Assembly (NCBI RefSeq): GCF_019399895.1
Contig: NC_091886.1
Span: 2,418,001-2,482,000 of the forward strand
Direction of reading: 5' to 3'
Source of the DNA: Cardiocondyla obscurior
Lineage: Eukaryota; Arthropoda; Insecta; Hymenoptera; Formicidae
DNA length: 64,000 bases
Below the pieces are notes generated by a model, which saw nothing but the letters and a program-made list of their open reading frames with translations, searched no databases and was not told where the DNA came from. Numbering within the stretch: the first letter of the stretch is position 1; each line of letters begins with the position of its first letter. Shown in pieces: positions 27,136 to 41,300 of this stretch. The translations under genes were made by a program, and so were the position numbers.

Positions 27136-27173
27136 CCACCGGCAGAATTGTACAACTCCGCTGGAGCAGTTTG
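27136..27173 (+). other. Candidate plus-strand mini-exon (38 nt)
   Basis: GC-balanced segment between acceptor ttttgtgttacag and a consensus donor TTTG|gtaagt, with AT-rich flanks. Joined to the preceding candidate exon from ATG 26944 it reads ...QLIATGRIVQLRWSSL and leaves in phase 0. All three frames are open, as expected by chance in 38 nt, so coding status cannot be judged from it alone. No convincing downstream partner exon was identified. Confidence 0.4.
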
Positions 27174-30100
27174 GTAAGTCGCATAACTTTTTTTTTCATC
27201 GTTTATAATTGAAGTCTGTTAAACAATAGCGCGCGCTACAAGCGCATGGTTTCTTCTAATAAATATAAATATAATAAAAAATTAAATTAAATCAAACGAT
27301 ATACATATAACAATTGATCTCGAGTAAAAGAAAAAAGGTAATTTAATTCGTATAAAAAATACTTAAATCTCTTAAAAAAAAACACCAACTGCATTCTCAC
27401 CCGTGATAAAAGCAATTTTATAGCAACGACAATAAATTTATCGTGCCGCTTCTGCAAACGACGCATTGTAGGAAAATTGGGACGGATAAGCGACGGTTTA
27501 TGCACACTTTCTTTTTTTTTTTCTTTTCACGTAACGCTTTTCTTTCATCGGTGTAACGCCGAAGCCGGGATTAGGAGATGTACTAACGAGAGCAACATCG
27601 CCGGGATCGCCGACGCATAAACGCAACGCGTCGTTAACGCCGGTTATGGAACTTCCGAGTTTCTTGCCCATTAGCCTGGGCCCGTAGCGGGCGGTCGTTG
27701 CCGCGTCGCGAACTTCTGGCCGCTGCTTTACCGCACAATCGTAAATGTATTAATAAATAATAACGAACTTGCCCATACGCCCGCTTCTCGCCGCCCTCCG
27801 TTCCTACCTTCGAACCTCGGCTCTCTCCACCGCGACGACTTTGAGCCCCGTGTTTTGTCCCCTCCGGCCGGACCGTCCTCTCGGTCCATTTCCCTCGCGG
27901 TAATCGCGCCAGACTTTGTGCACACATTCGTACCACTTTGTGCTCCAATTTTACATTGTTGCCGGTAATTATTAAATAACGGCCGAAGACGTAAATAGAA
28001 AAAGAAATCACGCCGCTATTTTTTTTATCGTTATTATTAATTTTTTTTTTTTCTTTTTCCACAAACATCCAATTGTTTGAAATTAACATTTGCATTCTGC
28101 CGCTTGCTCCGAAAATTGTACGAGTATTGAAACAGACTATTTTTAGTTTAAATTAAAATTAATCGCGAGCTAATAACGATTTTATTTTATTTATGGCTGA
28201 TTCTGCTCGCGACACGCGCTGGTAGAACGCGCTAAAAAATGAATGTTATTTAATTTAATTGATAATTAATAATAATTAAATTAATAAATGTCATATGTGT
28301 CATTGTACATTTTTCCAATTTCTCTCCACGTTAAGCAAATTCTCGCGTGATGAAAATCATCTTCTTGCGTTTGAGAGTCAGTCCTCCTCTATCTTTATAA
28401 TCCGAAACTCGTGAAATTTTCATGAAATATCAAAAATCTTTTTTCGCGATATTTTTAACTGTTTCCTTTTATTCCTTTTTTCGGTTTTTTATCTAATATC
28501 TTCACGTATCTAAACTGAATATTATATCTCGGGACATAAACTGCTATAGTGTAATGCGGTGCAACTACGAGCTTTCAGCGCGGGGAGCGAGTGGGACGGA
28601 AAAAATTGTAGAGAAAAAGAACGCATCGTTCGCGCGGAAGGGGTGTCCGGGGGCAGCTTTTATATTACGTGCGTTTTACCGTGGCCGCATGCACACATAT
28701 ATCTATGTGCGCGCGCGGTCGCGTTTATCGTCACCTGCTGCATTGTTTAAAACACAAATAGAATTCCCAGTTCCTTACTTAAAAATTTTTATTATTAATA
28801 TTTTTTTTTATGGATACGAGCTATCATCCCGTTAAGTCAGACTACCGTAAAATACTTTAACCTAACGTTTCAATTATTTCAAATGCCGATTAAAACTTGC
28901 GTCTTGCCGCACCGGGGTTATCAAATTACCATCGAAGTGCGGAATTTATTAATTACGTAAAATAAAGGTAAAAATATCGGTCCGCGCGCGGCGAGGGATC
29001 TCGGTTAAATAAAATAGAACAATGATATCCTTATCAACGCCGCGTGTAATAACATTTTCAGGAATATAGAAAGTAGTCCCCGGGTACATATTTGCATACC
29101 AAATCCTTAGAGCCTGATGCGTGCTGCGTACGTATAAAATGCAATACGCCACGCGAGGAAAGAGGAGGTTTGCGAGATTTACGAAAAGAGATGCCGCGGC
29201 GAATGTTTCGTTTCGAAAACGATATTCGCGCACCCTCCGCGTTATCCGTTATGCGTTAAAGAGACGCCTTGCGTTATTTTCTCTCCTTCTCTTATCCTCG
29301 CGACGCCGCGTTCTCCAACGCGAACGAAACGTCGTGAGATTTATCCTGAAAATACATCGTGTGCCCGACATCATGCAATTAAACGCTTGCACCACGGCAC
29401 GAAAGAGAATAGCGGGGAACGGAGGGACGAAAGCGCGAGGGTCTAACGGGGTCTACGATAGGGAGGGAAAAAAAAAAAAAAAAACAAGTAAAAGTGACGC
29501 GCTGTAAAAGCAAGCGAGAAGAAGGTAAAGGACGGGATGTAGAATTGCCGGAAAAATTGTGTAATTGCTTAAAACAATGCTATATTATACTTGTCGTGAA
29601 CGCTGAGGAGTAACGAGTTCTTACGGGAGGGCAGATATCTACACGAGCGGAAGGAACGGTTTTCTCATCGTACAGATGTAGCTCTCAAATGCGAATCAAT
29701 TTTTTTTTTATCCATTACAAGATATCGCGGATCAGTCGCGGTTGTTTGAGGGAGCTGCTCCTTCGTCCGTACAAATTTATTAGCTCCCGACGCAGACAAG
29801 AAAACGGAACTTGAGAGATTAAAGTACGCAGGCTTTAACATCTAATACTTAAGGCATTAAGCTCGGCAATGGCGGCACATCGCGATGTCATAGCGCAGAG
29901 ACATTTTGCATTACACTGGCGATATTACGCGAAACGGACCGCCGGAAAATGGCGGAGACAAGTTTAACCATCGTAATTTATTTGAGAGTTACCGCACGAA
30001 AAAAAAAAAATAATTTCTTTTATTTCGGTGTCGCGATACGATCGCCGTTGCCGAGTTTAAAGCGGCTAGTTTAACGGGAAGAGGATTCTAAAAAGAGAGA

Positions 30101-30633
30101 TCGTAGTTACCTCGAGTGCGTGATCGATACTGAGTTCTGTGCCTCTGCGCGAGATTCGATCGTGCTAGGGCCAGCAGAAGCAAAAGGATCGACAAGAGCC
30201 TCGTCGCCGGCAGTCCCATTTCACTTGTCGGTCGTTTACGAGCGATTCATTTGCCGCGCACACGATTTCGCGCCGCCTCACGTGCAGAAGCGAGGCCTCG
30301 ATAGCTTCCAACCTGCCTCAGGTATGCGTCTCGGTCCTCGCCGCGGAGGGAAACGAGAGCCGGTACACTCGGGAGCTAAATATGATGGCAAAAGTTAATT
30401 GACTTGTGCGTGCCGATCACGGTGGAAAGCACCTTGCCCGACGTTTCCGCGGAGAACTTTACTCGCTAAGTACACCGACGAGGGAACTGAATACGGCGGG
30501 AAACGGCAGGAAACCGCAGGTCTCGTCTCGTCTGGCAGAATGTCGAGGCACGCGACGAAAGCGAATCGTAGAAAGTTGAGAAAAGTTCTTATGTCACGAT
30601 TTTTCCGTAGCGCAAATCTTTAAGTTTTTTTTT

Positions 30634-30665
30634 ATTTTATTTTATTTTATTTTATTTTATTTTTT
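30634..30665. repeat. (ATTTT)n microsatellite
   Basis: About six tandem ATTTT units flanked by T runs and a TGTTT-containing tail, making roughly 55 bp of low-complexity sequence in all. Confidence 0.9.
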
Positions 30666-33600
30666 TGTTTTGTTTTATTTCCAAGATAATTTGCGACTTG
30701 CTACTTGAAGGGAATCGGTAGATTGCTCGTCACGTACGCGTACTTTTCGCACACATTTCTAATTTTTGCCGCGTTCGTAGGACCCCAGTTGCGCGATTTT
30801 CGTAGTCCTTCGTCTGGTTGTTCTCCTTACTCGATTTACCTCTTTTCCGTCTTTACGCGCGGCGACAATTCAGTATTTGTTCGTGCGGATTAAGCCGGAT
30901 TGCGCGGCGCGGTTGCGATAAAAGCCGAGGAAATTGTGCGCCTCGGTAAACAGACAATGGCCCGTATGCCACCACGGCGCCTGTGTTTTTCAATTATTTT
31001 TAATTATTTTCTGAATGACGGCCCGCCACCGTTGAGTTTGATGCACGCCCGCCACGGTCTTCAATCTCGCTTCCCGTTGCATTGTCAGTGCTGTCGCGGT
31101 TTCTCCATTGTGTCATGCGCTTTTCTTCTACTGTACACCAATTTTCCAATATAGTTAAAATTTCTCGCGTCACATATTACTTAAACGATTCTTATAAATT
31201 CAATCGCTCAATTAGCCGTAATTCCCGCATTAATGATATTTCCGCGCTTCTATTGTTCCACGTTTGACGTTTATATTTTTCTTAAAAAAGAATAGGAATA
31301 TTCAACGTTTCATTGTCTTCGTAACTTTTAAAATGTTCGAGGCTTAATTAGATATTTAATTTTTGTTTAATATGTCGGTGAAGAAAAGCTGACAGCGCGG
31401 AATTTCAACAAGTTTTCACGGAATAAAGAATAGAGCTTTTTTTTTTATTTATATGTACGTCAGTCTTTTTACCACTTAGATTATCCGAATTTAAATTGTC
31501 CGTAAAAGTTGCCATTATCTTGATTATAATACGAGCGAAGGGCGGACTGCGCCTTTCGCGATCGCGCTTTTCGTATTGACGACGGAATGCCATGCGTAAA
31601 AGCACGTCGCGCAGATGCATGTTAGACTTTCGTTACGTGCCTCGGAAGGATTTACTCGAGGAAAACTCATGCTCGCTCTTACCCGAGTCGCAAATGAGAT
31701 TTTTTCGGACTCCGTGCCCTGCATTACTCGCGCAATTTAATTTCGAATGTAAAGAAACCTCCGATGGATTAGGAACCCCGGGGTGACAGCGTTTCGCCGC
31801 GCGAGCTCGTAACCACGGCACTTTACGACGCGCGTCAATCCCAGCCCGGATTTATTCGCCGGGGATCGTAAAGAGAAATTATACAGGCGGTTAGAAATTA
31901 CGCGGAATTCGTCCGTCACACCGTAGGAGAGGAATGAGATGTCTAACGGCTTAACTTCACCTTACAAATCGCTCGACGATACCGGCTACATTATGCACGA
32001 GCCTCGGTCGTTCGGGAAGGTACTTTCCTGGGTTACTCGTGAAACGCGCGTTGCACCTCGAGCAAAACAAGTTACGTCCACCTCGGGGGAACGTAACCGT
32101 GATCACGAAAGTCTTTCGAGCGCGACGGTCGAAATTTTTTGGGGGGGGGCCGTGGCCGGCGGAGTCGATCGGCCAGGGGGAGACATTAGGCTGCGCGACT
32201 GTTCTCGCTAATTAAAAACGTTACGTTCGCCACCCGGCATTCATGCGAGCGGGGAGATCTACGAACCTACAATTTTACGAACCGCCGGCGGTGAATGCGG
32301 GACGATATCCCTCGATCACTATAATCGAAGCGCGTGAGAGGAATGAAGACGTCGCGCTGACCGAATCTGGTAGACTGCCGTTAGTTGTCATAGACCGAAG
32401 GAAGAACCATCCGAGTGTAGACACCCCACCGCCGCTGTCAACGGCAGAAGCGTGGGAGGCACTAAGCTACTTTGTATTTTTTTTTTCTTTTTTTTTTCTT
32501 TCTTTTTTTCTGTCCCTCTTTTCGAACGGTCTCCCTCTACTACTACGATGCATCAGCGCGCGACAACGCCGAGTCATTGGCGATGGCTCTTGCTCTCGCA
32601 CTTCTTCCCATGAGTCGAACATACACATGTTACAGCCCTTCGGAGTGAGTTCACGTTCGAATAAACGTGATCAAACCTTTCGACAAAGGCCGCGAGGAAG
32701 AGAATGAGAATAATAAGAGCGACTGGGACTTCGAGAGAACTCGCGCGATAGGTTCATCGACAACTTGCTCGGGCGAAGATGAAAGTAGGGGGGGAAAAAA
32801 AAGAAAAAAGAAATGAACGCGCTAAATATATGCTGTCGTCTCTTTTCGATGGCGATAATTTTGGACGGGGGGATTAGCTTTCAGGGCGAGCGACACGCTT
32901 CACAAATGCGGGCTGCACTTTTCCACCCCTCGTAAAGCACGAGCATCGAAGAGACGTTTAAATATATACGAAGCGATGAAATAGGTGCCATAAATTCGGG
33001 AGCATGCCTACGCACGCGGAAGTTTTCCGTATGAAAACTAACGCAAAAAACTTTTCCGGGCTGCGAGCATGGGAAAGTGTGCAATTGAATATTAAAATAG
33101 TTTATCAGATCCTGAACTCGCTATATAAAGTTATCGTAATTTTACATGCCTCTGTGTACGCTAATTTCTATCTTTAAAATTTTTTTTTAATTGAATATAA
33201 TTTGTTAAAGAAAAAAAAAATGTTTTTAGGAAAAGATCCGATCGAAAAATAAATTCTAAATTAACGTAGAAAATGGTTCAGTGTACAGGCGTTATTTTTG
33301 CGACGTTAATTTTATTATCGGCTTGCGCAACCAGATGAGATATATTTTATCTTCAACAGGACGAGAATGTGATAATGAGTATGGAAATAGATGTATAAAT
33401 TGAGTATCATATCGCGACACTATTTATGAATAAAACCGATGCGAGTTCAGGGATCGAACGTCGAATAGTCAGCCAAGAAAAACAGGGACTTTGATCTCGA
33501 AACGGAAGGGAAAATATCGTCGGCTCGGTGAACGGGTAGGCTTATTTAAGACCACCACGTTGACGTCTGGATCAGTCGCTTTCGAAAAAAACCACTACTT

Positions 33601-34198
33601 ACACCGGGTTACAAACGCGGGACAGATTGAAACGCGAGGAAGACATTTCGACATAGAATTTTCTTGACCGGCTTGACAAGCGCGCGGGACGATATATCGT
33701 GCTTTCACCCCCTCAACTCTCACAATTATCGTTAATTACATCGGTCCGACAAACAGCCGGGTCTATCAGGTTGACGGCCGCAAGCCCACCTAGCCGAACT
33801 ACCCGCAGTTTAATTCGATTCGGGAGCGCGTTCGACGGGAAAGCGCACCACATGACCGCCGGAGTTGCGACACGTAAACGAACACCGCGAAATAAAATCC
33901 GGAATTTTCCTGCCGACGGGGTTGTTGTTGCTCGAGGTGCCGCGGGGGAGAATAATCGTTCGTAAATTCGTACCACCCGGCTTCGATGATCGTAAACTTC
34001 GCGCGAACTCTTTCGGTCGTCTGACTTCTTCCTGACTGGCCGGCTCGTGCCGGCGAAGTAGCAAAGTCGCAGGTTCCCGATGCTATCGTCGGCGCGTACC
34101 GGAGCGGACTAGGAGCGCGGACTAGAAGTGAACCGACCCGTCGTGTTCCGAGCGAGTAACTGTCGGCCGAGAGAAGCGTGGGAGGTCTTGCAGGTACC

Positions 34199-34231
34199 GC
34201 GGCTCCGTGGCGTAATGGCAATCACGCGGGC
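34199..34231 (+). other. tRNA-Arg-like 5' fragment
   Basis: GGCTCCGTGGCGTAATGG closely resembles the 5' end of eukaryotic arginine tRNAs, including the A-box. The anticodon arm and B-box are absent downstream. It is probably a tRNA fragment or coincidence rather than a gene. Confidence 0.25.
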
Positions 34232-34394
34232 GGCCGACACAGCCTCATGCCGACCCTTTGGCGCGCTTCGACCTCTCGGTAGTTTCCGGCGCACGCTCGG
34301 TGCCGCTCGACGTCCTGAGCCCGAGAGTCGGCGCCGCGTCGTCCGCGAGATAAACTCCGCAGATGAACTCCCTTGATCTCGCTTAACCCTTTTC

Positions 34395-34415
34395 TTTTTT
34401 TTTTTTTTTTTTTTT
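34395..34415. repeat. Long T homopolymer
   Basis: About 21 consecutive T. Comparable runs occur at 11491-11508 (T), 38881-38901 (A) and 54818-54838 (T), and dozens of shorter runs are spread through all non-coding regions. They create many false polypyrimidine tracts and Phe/Lys-rich reading frames. Confidence 0.9.
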
Positions 34416-35329
34416 CTTTCTTTTCGTTACTCCAGTAATATATGGACATTTGAGTTCTGACGTGCTCCCAAAGCGATCGCAGTTTAAACTGAGCATCGAA
34501 GTACTTGCTTCGTTTTTTTTTATTTCGCTTTTCGATTCGGACAAGTGTATATTAATGCAATTGATTGGGTGCCGGCGAAAATAAACAGGCCTACTGGTTA
34601 ACTGCACATTATTTGGAGAATCGATTAAATATACCGATTATTTGCACATTATATTAATATAGCGTATATTGAAAGAGATTAAAATAAAAAAGGAGATGGA
34701 AATTACGTGCTTTAGCGCACTGTCGATGCACGATTTTGAAATGTTTGGGTAAGAATATTATCTCGCCGACAATGGATATTATATTGCAAATTTCTGGCGT
34801 ATTTCAAACGTTAAACATTTCGCTCTTACCTCGAGAAATGTTTTAGAATTTACGACGATAAAATAGAACAGCGAATGCTCGTTCCAATAAATTTATTGTA
34901 CACACCAGCGTCACTACTGTCCATCATTATTATCGATGACGGGTTTTATCAGTTTCTATTGAACTTTCACGCAGAGACACATTGATGAATATCAAGACAG
35001 CGGCGTGCGGGGGGGGGGAGAGGGCGGTAGCAGGTCGGCACGTTCGGCTTGCTTTTTGCAAATTATAAAACTTTAAATAAAATAACTTTAAAATCACGCG
35101 GGGAATCCCGAGCCCCGGCCCACGGATGGACGTGCTGACGTGCGTAACGGGGGAGGACGGGGGTAAAACGAAAGGGGAGCGGAATAGAAAGACGGCGAGG
35201 GTGAAATGTACTCGCGACACGATGTAGACACGTCGCGGAAGAAAAGGGACGGCGCATGTTTATTCAAACCCATCTTATATCGCATTTTCATACTAATGGA
35301 CTTTTTCAACTCCGACGAAGGAGAAAGGC

Positions 35330-35354
35330 GGGCGGGAGGGGAGGCGGGGGTGGG
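35330..35354 (+). promoter_or_regulatory. G-quadruplex motif with very short loops
   Basis: Five G runs (3, 3, 4, 5 and 3) separated by loops of 1, 1, 4 and 1 nt. Short loops favour a stable parallel quadruplex. It lies inside the giant perlecan intron in a GC-rich patch (about 35.0-35.6 kb). Confidence 0.65.
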
Positions 35355-38300
35355 TCCCGGTGTCGAGGAAGAGCGAGCGTGTCCTACGTTTCCGTTCTCC
35401 GGCCTTCGCTTTGGAGAACGTCGAGCCGGTTCCACGACGTTTCCTCGGTTGACGAGGCCCCGGGATTATCATACTCGCGTTAGCATAACAGTTAGAATAT
35501 CGCGAGGCGAGAGACGGACCGAGGCAGGCGGAACGAGCGGCGTCAAGAGGTGCTCTCAATTTCTCGGCTCGCCGTCGAACTCTCTGCTCCCACCGGGATA
35601 AACGATCGACCGACGACGTCCTGATTTATACATCTATTTTCCGTAATCGGGACGGTAAACCGAGCCATCTCGTGTAAAAAAAAAAAAACGTAAAAAAAGA
35701 AAGGAAAAAAAAAAAAAGAAATTGTAAAGAGGTTGAAGGAGATGCGGGTACAAAAGTTAATACGATCCATTTAATTCGAAGAGACTCCCCCCGAAATGGG
35801 TTATTTTTGTTGCCAGCCGTACGGAGCCACGTTTCTATCTTATCCGTTTTACTCGGTGAACGATTTTTTTAGTTACATACTTCACGTGTAAAATAATAAA
35901 TTTCGACAGAGATGTTAAAAATAAGTTTAAAATGATTTACAGCTTCCGCCTTAATATTTAACAATCTAGCGGAATAATCGAAACTGGAAATAAAAATTAA
36001 ATGTATTTATTTCTAATCAGGTTTAATTTATAAATAATCTGTGGACGCTACATAAATTGAATTTTCATTTCGCGATGTTCTTGCCATTATATTTTTAATT
36101 ATATTTAAAATGTTTATTATTATACCGTCGAACGTTGCATATTACTTTGCATTGTTATTAATACATTTAATAGATATAAAATAAATTAAAGACTGTATAA
36201 TATGAGATTTATAACGAAACGTTATCGATTGTTCTTTTATATTTACATGTCGTTGAATAATAATAGCCACCGATTGTGTCGCTTGCGTCGTTGATTCTCG
36301 CAGCGTTTCTTCGCTGTTGCATTACGCGAGATTGTGCCCAATCAATTGCATAGACATACGTTGCAGGAATAATTCTTAACGATACGAAATACCGTCGCGT
36401 CCTCCTATTCAAGAACAAACCTATCTTTCGAACTTGGTGCGAGAACGCGCGGATGTTTTTATTAGAAGCCGTCCATTCATCACTCTATCTTTTTTCCGCG
36501 ATCGTTCTCGGCGTGCGGGGGCCCGCGTCTTCCCTTAAGACGAAATTAATTCCTCATTACGCGGCGTAATTCGCAGGAATTTGACCGATTCGGTCGCCTT
36601 TCGCGCACGTCATCCGTAGGGAGGGAGGAGGCGCGTCCCGCTTGAGGGGTTGAAAATTACTTTCGGGAGTCGCGCGGGCAGAATTTTCGTTCTACTCAGG
36701 GACGATTAAACAAATCCAGAACGCCGAGGCCGCTCGCTTCCCGCGCCGTAATTCTCTCGACCGCGTACGTATTGCCGTAAATTGCAAAAAAGGGGGTTCT
36801 GAATTGCAACGAGCAACGGCGCGTGCACGCGAACGCCGCGAAATAACCGCGCCTGTGTTTGCACGTCCGTGTGCGACACGTACACGTGGCTACGACGCAT
36901 CGGGATAATACTGTTCAAGAGTCAGCGCTCTCTCCAAGCCGCGAGAAATCACGGTTTTGACAATTGAAAAGACCCGGTGCGCGCAAGGGAGGACAGAGAA
37001 AGTAATCCTTAACGTGCATAAGTCGCTTTTAAATCGCCACGCATCTTTTATTCATCGGGCGGATTAAAGAAAATCGATGCCAAAAGGCGAAACCGGATAA
37101 AACCCCCCCGCTCAAAATATTATCGTTGTTCACTCGCATATCAATTTAAATTCAAATTTCTCTAAAAGGAACAATTTTGAAATATTTTTACGCGGACTTA
37201 AGTGACCCTGCCTCCGAAGCTCGCCGTTAAAATTTCATAGCAATAGTTCAACGATACCGTTGAAATGCAATTATTCGATCATCGGCTGCATAATAAAGAC
37301 AAAGTTATTTTCATGCCTTGATTTAGTATTTTCGCAAGTTTCGAGTAAGATATTTAATATAATTTATTGGATCTGGCTCGAAATAAATTGAAGCGAAGGA
37401 TATTTATAATAACGATTTTCATTTTAAACTCACTTTCGGATTAGAGAGAGAAGGGAAAAGGTTTTTTTTTTTTTTTCACGTATATAAATTTCGTTCAAAT
37501 TTTTATTCACGGCGGAGATTACGCGGATAAGGGTTCGATTAATGCGCGAACATGATGTTTGGAGGATCAACCTCCGAGGAATATTGTTGCAACGTACTGT
37601 ACTTGCACGTACATATATACCGACTGTTTGTCGTTGGTGCTGTTCGTTTGTTACGAGTGGACCTTAAGTGTACGAGGTGCCACGGTAACGCCTACCAATC
37701 TGCTGTTTGTCCTCCAACCACCCGCTGTTCTCGCCGCCACCCCTCAGCGCGCTTAATTCTCGCGAGCGCGAAATGAAGCTTAAAGCCGAAAATGAATTCT
37801 AAAAAGCGAACGAGCCGCCACCGCTGATAAAAGCAAACCCACTTTTCGCGTTCGGACGGCGCGAGGACGATCGCGCTTTTCTCGCGCCTGTGAGGAAAAT
37901 CCTTTATTAATAATTAAAAAATAAAAGGGGCAAAAAAAATCTAACGTCTTACGGTAGTGCGTACCATTGGTTCGAAATAAATTTCAAGAGTCTTAAAAAT
38001 GGACAAAGGTACATTTTTCGAACAAACGTTCTTAATAACTTAAACGTTTTATTTTACTCAATTTTATTCGCCCGGACTTGATGAAATATAGAACTGAAAA
38101 ATTATCTAACGTATCGATATTTTAAGAAACGTTCCTTTTTAGGTTTGAATTTAACGTTAAGTTTTCATGTTACGCGAAAACTTGTACGTTTGATCGAAAA
38201 TTTACGCATATTACTATTTATAAAGTATATTTAAAATTTATGCATGTTTCGAAAGAAACTTTTTAAGAATTTTGCATACATTAAATCTATCTGTCACGGC

Positions 38301-41300
38301 CGAGAGTGATATTATTCGTAATGAAAATTGATAAGTTGCGAAGTATGTATATGTCTTCCTACATTCCTGACTTATCAAGTAGCTCGACTTTCAATATGTC
38401 GGGCTTACGAGACCCAGCTGACGTAATTAACGCCTTTATCACTTATGTATATCACACGGGATGATGATAGACAAAAAAAAATGAGATCACCGCTAGGAAT
38501 CATCGGGTCGGGATGCAAAAATAACGACACACTATTTTCTCCATTATATTGCTTGAATGTATAGATGAGATCCGTAAAATCTATTAAGACTTGAGATCGC
38601 TTTCACACGTGAGACGGCCGGCGGATAAAGATTTTACACTCGACAGCTAGAAATAGTTACAGTAAATGTTACCATTTAAATCGCTCAGTATACAACTACC
38701 AACTATTCCAGCTCACAAATAGCCGTCTCCTGCAGTAACCGAAACTTCGGCTAACGTTACGGCCACTGAATATTCTACTTTCTATACGTTTCAGGCGCGT
38801 CAGAATTTTCTGAAAAAGATTAGTTTTGAAAATTCGTAGAATTCGTAGAATTTTCGAAAGACTCGGCGAGAGACGTTTTTAAAAAAAAAAAAAAAAAAAA
38901 ACGGCGAATAAATCTAACAGCGATTTTAAATCTAAATCCCATCCGGAAATTTATATTAACAAATTTTAATAGTCTTTTACCGAAGTCTATTGTATAATTT
39001 TGTCGCATTAAACACTAATTATTAAAGTTAATTTGTAACGATATGGCGCGCTATCAGAATCAGTTACATCCAACAATAAGACTGCCTAGCGAATTAACTC
39101 AACCAGGCTAAGACACAATTTGAGAAGGTATTATTGTAAACGCGTAAAGTGTCTCGCCGGCACCCTCAAGTCATTGATATGCACGTGGAAATAACCAAAC
39201 TTGGAAACGGGGACAACTTCGTGCAATCGCTCATCTTCTATTCAGCCAAGTCGCTCGACACATGTTATGTCATTTATCCCTTAGAAATGGAATACGTCTC
39301 GGCGTAGGCGTTATCCGATCTAAAGTAGGCATGCTAAATTCATTCGTTGTCTGTATTTCATATCAACGCCAGCATCGCGTACAGAAATAGCGGCGCGACA
39401 AAATATCATCGCGGGTACCGATAACGCGAGGTATTAATTTGTTAAAGAGACCTGTCCGCTAGTGCCGTGATAACACCGGATACCCTATCGCGCTAATAAA
39501 ATATTCCGCCGATGTATTTCTGCCACCGAATGCACGAGTCACAACTTTAATTTGCGATAAAACCGATTGCATAATGCAACTTGTTATCCGAGGTCGAACG
39601 TTTCGCAAATGTAGGTACATGAAAACGTCATAGTACGTAGTCTCGTCTATATAGAATCTTCACGTGTGTATATTCGTAAAGAAACACAATAAAAACCACA
39701 TGAATTTCTACGTTGCCACCAGACGACGCCGCGTTTCGAATCGCACCGCCGTCGTACCGTCGCTCGTGAGTATTCCAATTTTAAATAAATTCAACCTTTT
39801 TTTTTTTTATTATAAATGCGCGCGCTGGAAAGTCAAAGACCAGCGACGGGAAGGGAATAATAGGACGATATTGTTTCTTTACGGGCTGAGCTGATTCCGA
39901 TCGGCGTAATGCAACAATTTGGCGCTTCGCTCGCGTGTGTTCGAGAACAGAGCTGTCGTTGTTGAGAATGAATGCCGATGTTATTTAACGCATACCGCAG
40001 ATAAGCCGCGGCACATACCGACACGACCGTCGAAGGTGGAAATAAATAAAAGAGAATAAATTGATAAGATATAACATTATGCAGCTTTACGGGCGCCGGT
40101 GCTCGGCATGCGAGCGGTCAATTAGAAGCTTAGCATGTGCGGGACGATGCAAGCTCGTTTTTCGCCGCGAAAACCGTCCGCCCTCGCCGTCTCGTCTCGA
40201 AAAAAAAAAAGAGAGAAAAAAAATGTAAACGAAGGGACGAACGTTCCTCCCTTGATCGGCGTAATGTGACTTCGCGCCGCGGAGATGCGATCGTACAACG
40301 ACGTGGATCATGCTAGTGCTACGGCATGCAACAAAGACAACCTTTATACGTTATCCACCTGGCACGAAACGTTGATACGCTATTGATAGGATCAAACATG
40401 CATCCGCGCGCGTATTACGCGTGCTGCCCGTACCTACAATGCACGTTAAGCTCCGTCGTTCGGACGCGTGACACTATGACTGATGTCTCTTTTTATTACT
40501 AAAAACGTAGGGAAAAAGAAAAAAAAAAGAAAAACTATTGGAAAACGTGGAAAATACGTAAATTTTTTTTTCTCGCACTTCTTTTCGCACACAAAGAAGT
40601 AGGATGCGATATTTCGTTAAATTGCAGTACTTGTATAAATTTTTACGTTTCTAACACCGTCAATTTTGCGAAGCGATTGAAACCGGTTGTAATTTCAGTC
40701 TATGTTGCAAAAGACAGCTGCACGCTGCTCGTGAAAAATACAGCGGTGTACCTAAATGTTCGACTAACTACGTACGGGAGGGGATATCTGTTTTTGCAAC
40801 TCAGGAATCTATTGTTTGTCCCAAAACTCTCGCGCTGGGAAAAAGGTAGCTCGCGTGTAACGCACGTATGGGAGGCCGTTTCATCACGCTAGTTAATTAT
40901 CGCCCGGACGTTTTCCCGGCTGCGTTTTGTTACGAAAAAGAATTTAATATAATTCGATTTCGCGCTTAACGGACGCCGCGCGATGCGTATATTGGTTACT
41001 AAGTGTGGCTAATGGTACCCTTTACGAAACGTTGTGACCTATTACCGGTTGTAATAAAGAAAATTATCTTTACACATTTAACATTGTTGGAAGAGAATAC
41101 CAGAAAAATATCGTAATGACATTTACTCGCTTGGTAGATATCGTTATTTGCCTTCGAGCGCCTATCGATCAAAGTTAATGTACGTTAACATAATTCACCA
41201 TCTTTTACCCACCACCGATTATAAAATGTTAATTGCAAGAAAAGAAATTTTCAAGATGTAATTAAAAAAAAATATTTTAATTGTAAAAAAAAATAAAATT

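Noticed and set aside
32243..32707. 154-codon plus-strand open frame
   Set aside because: Its middle is a Phe/Ser run encoded by a T-rich homopolymer tract; no domain or splice sites support it.
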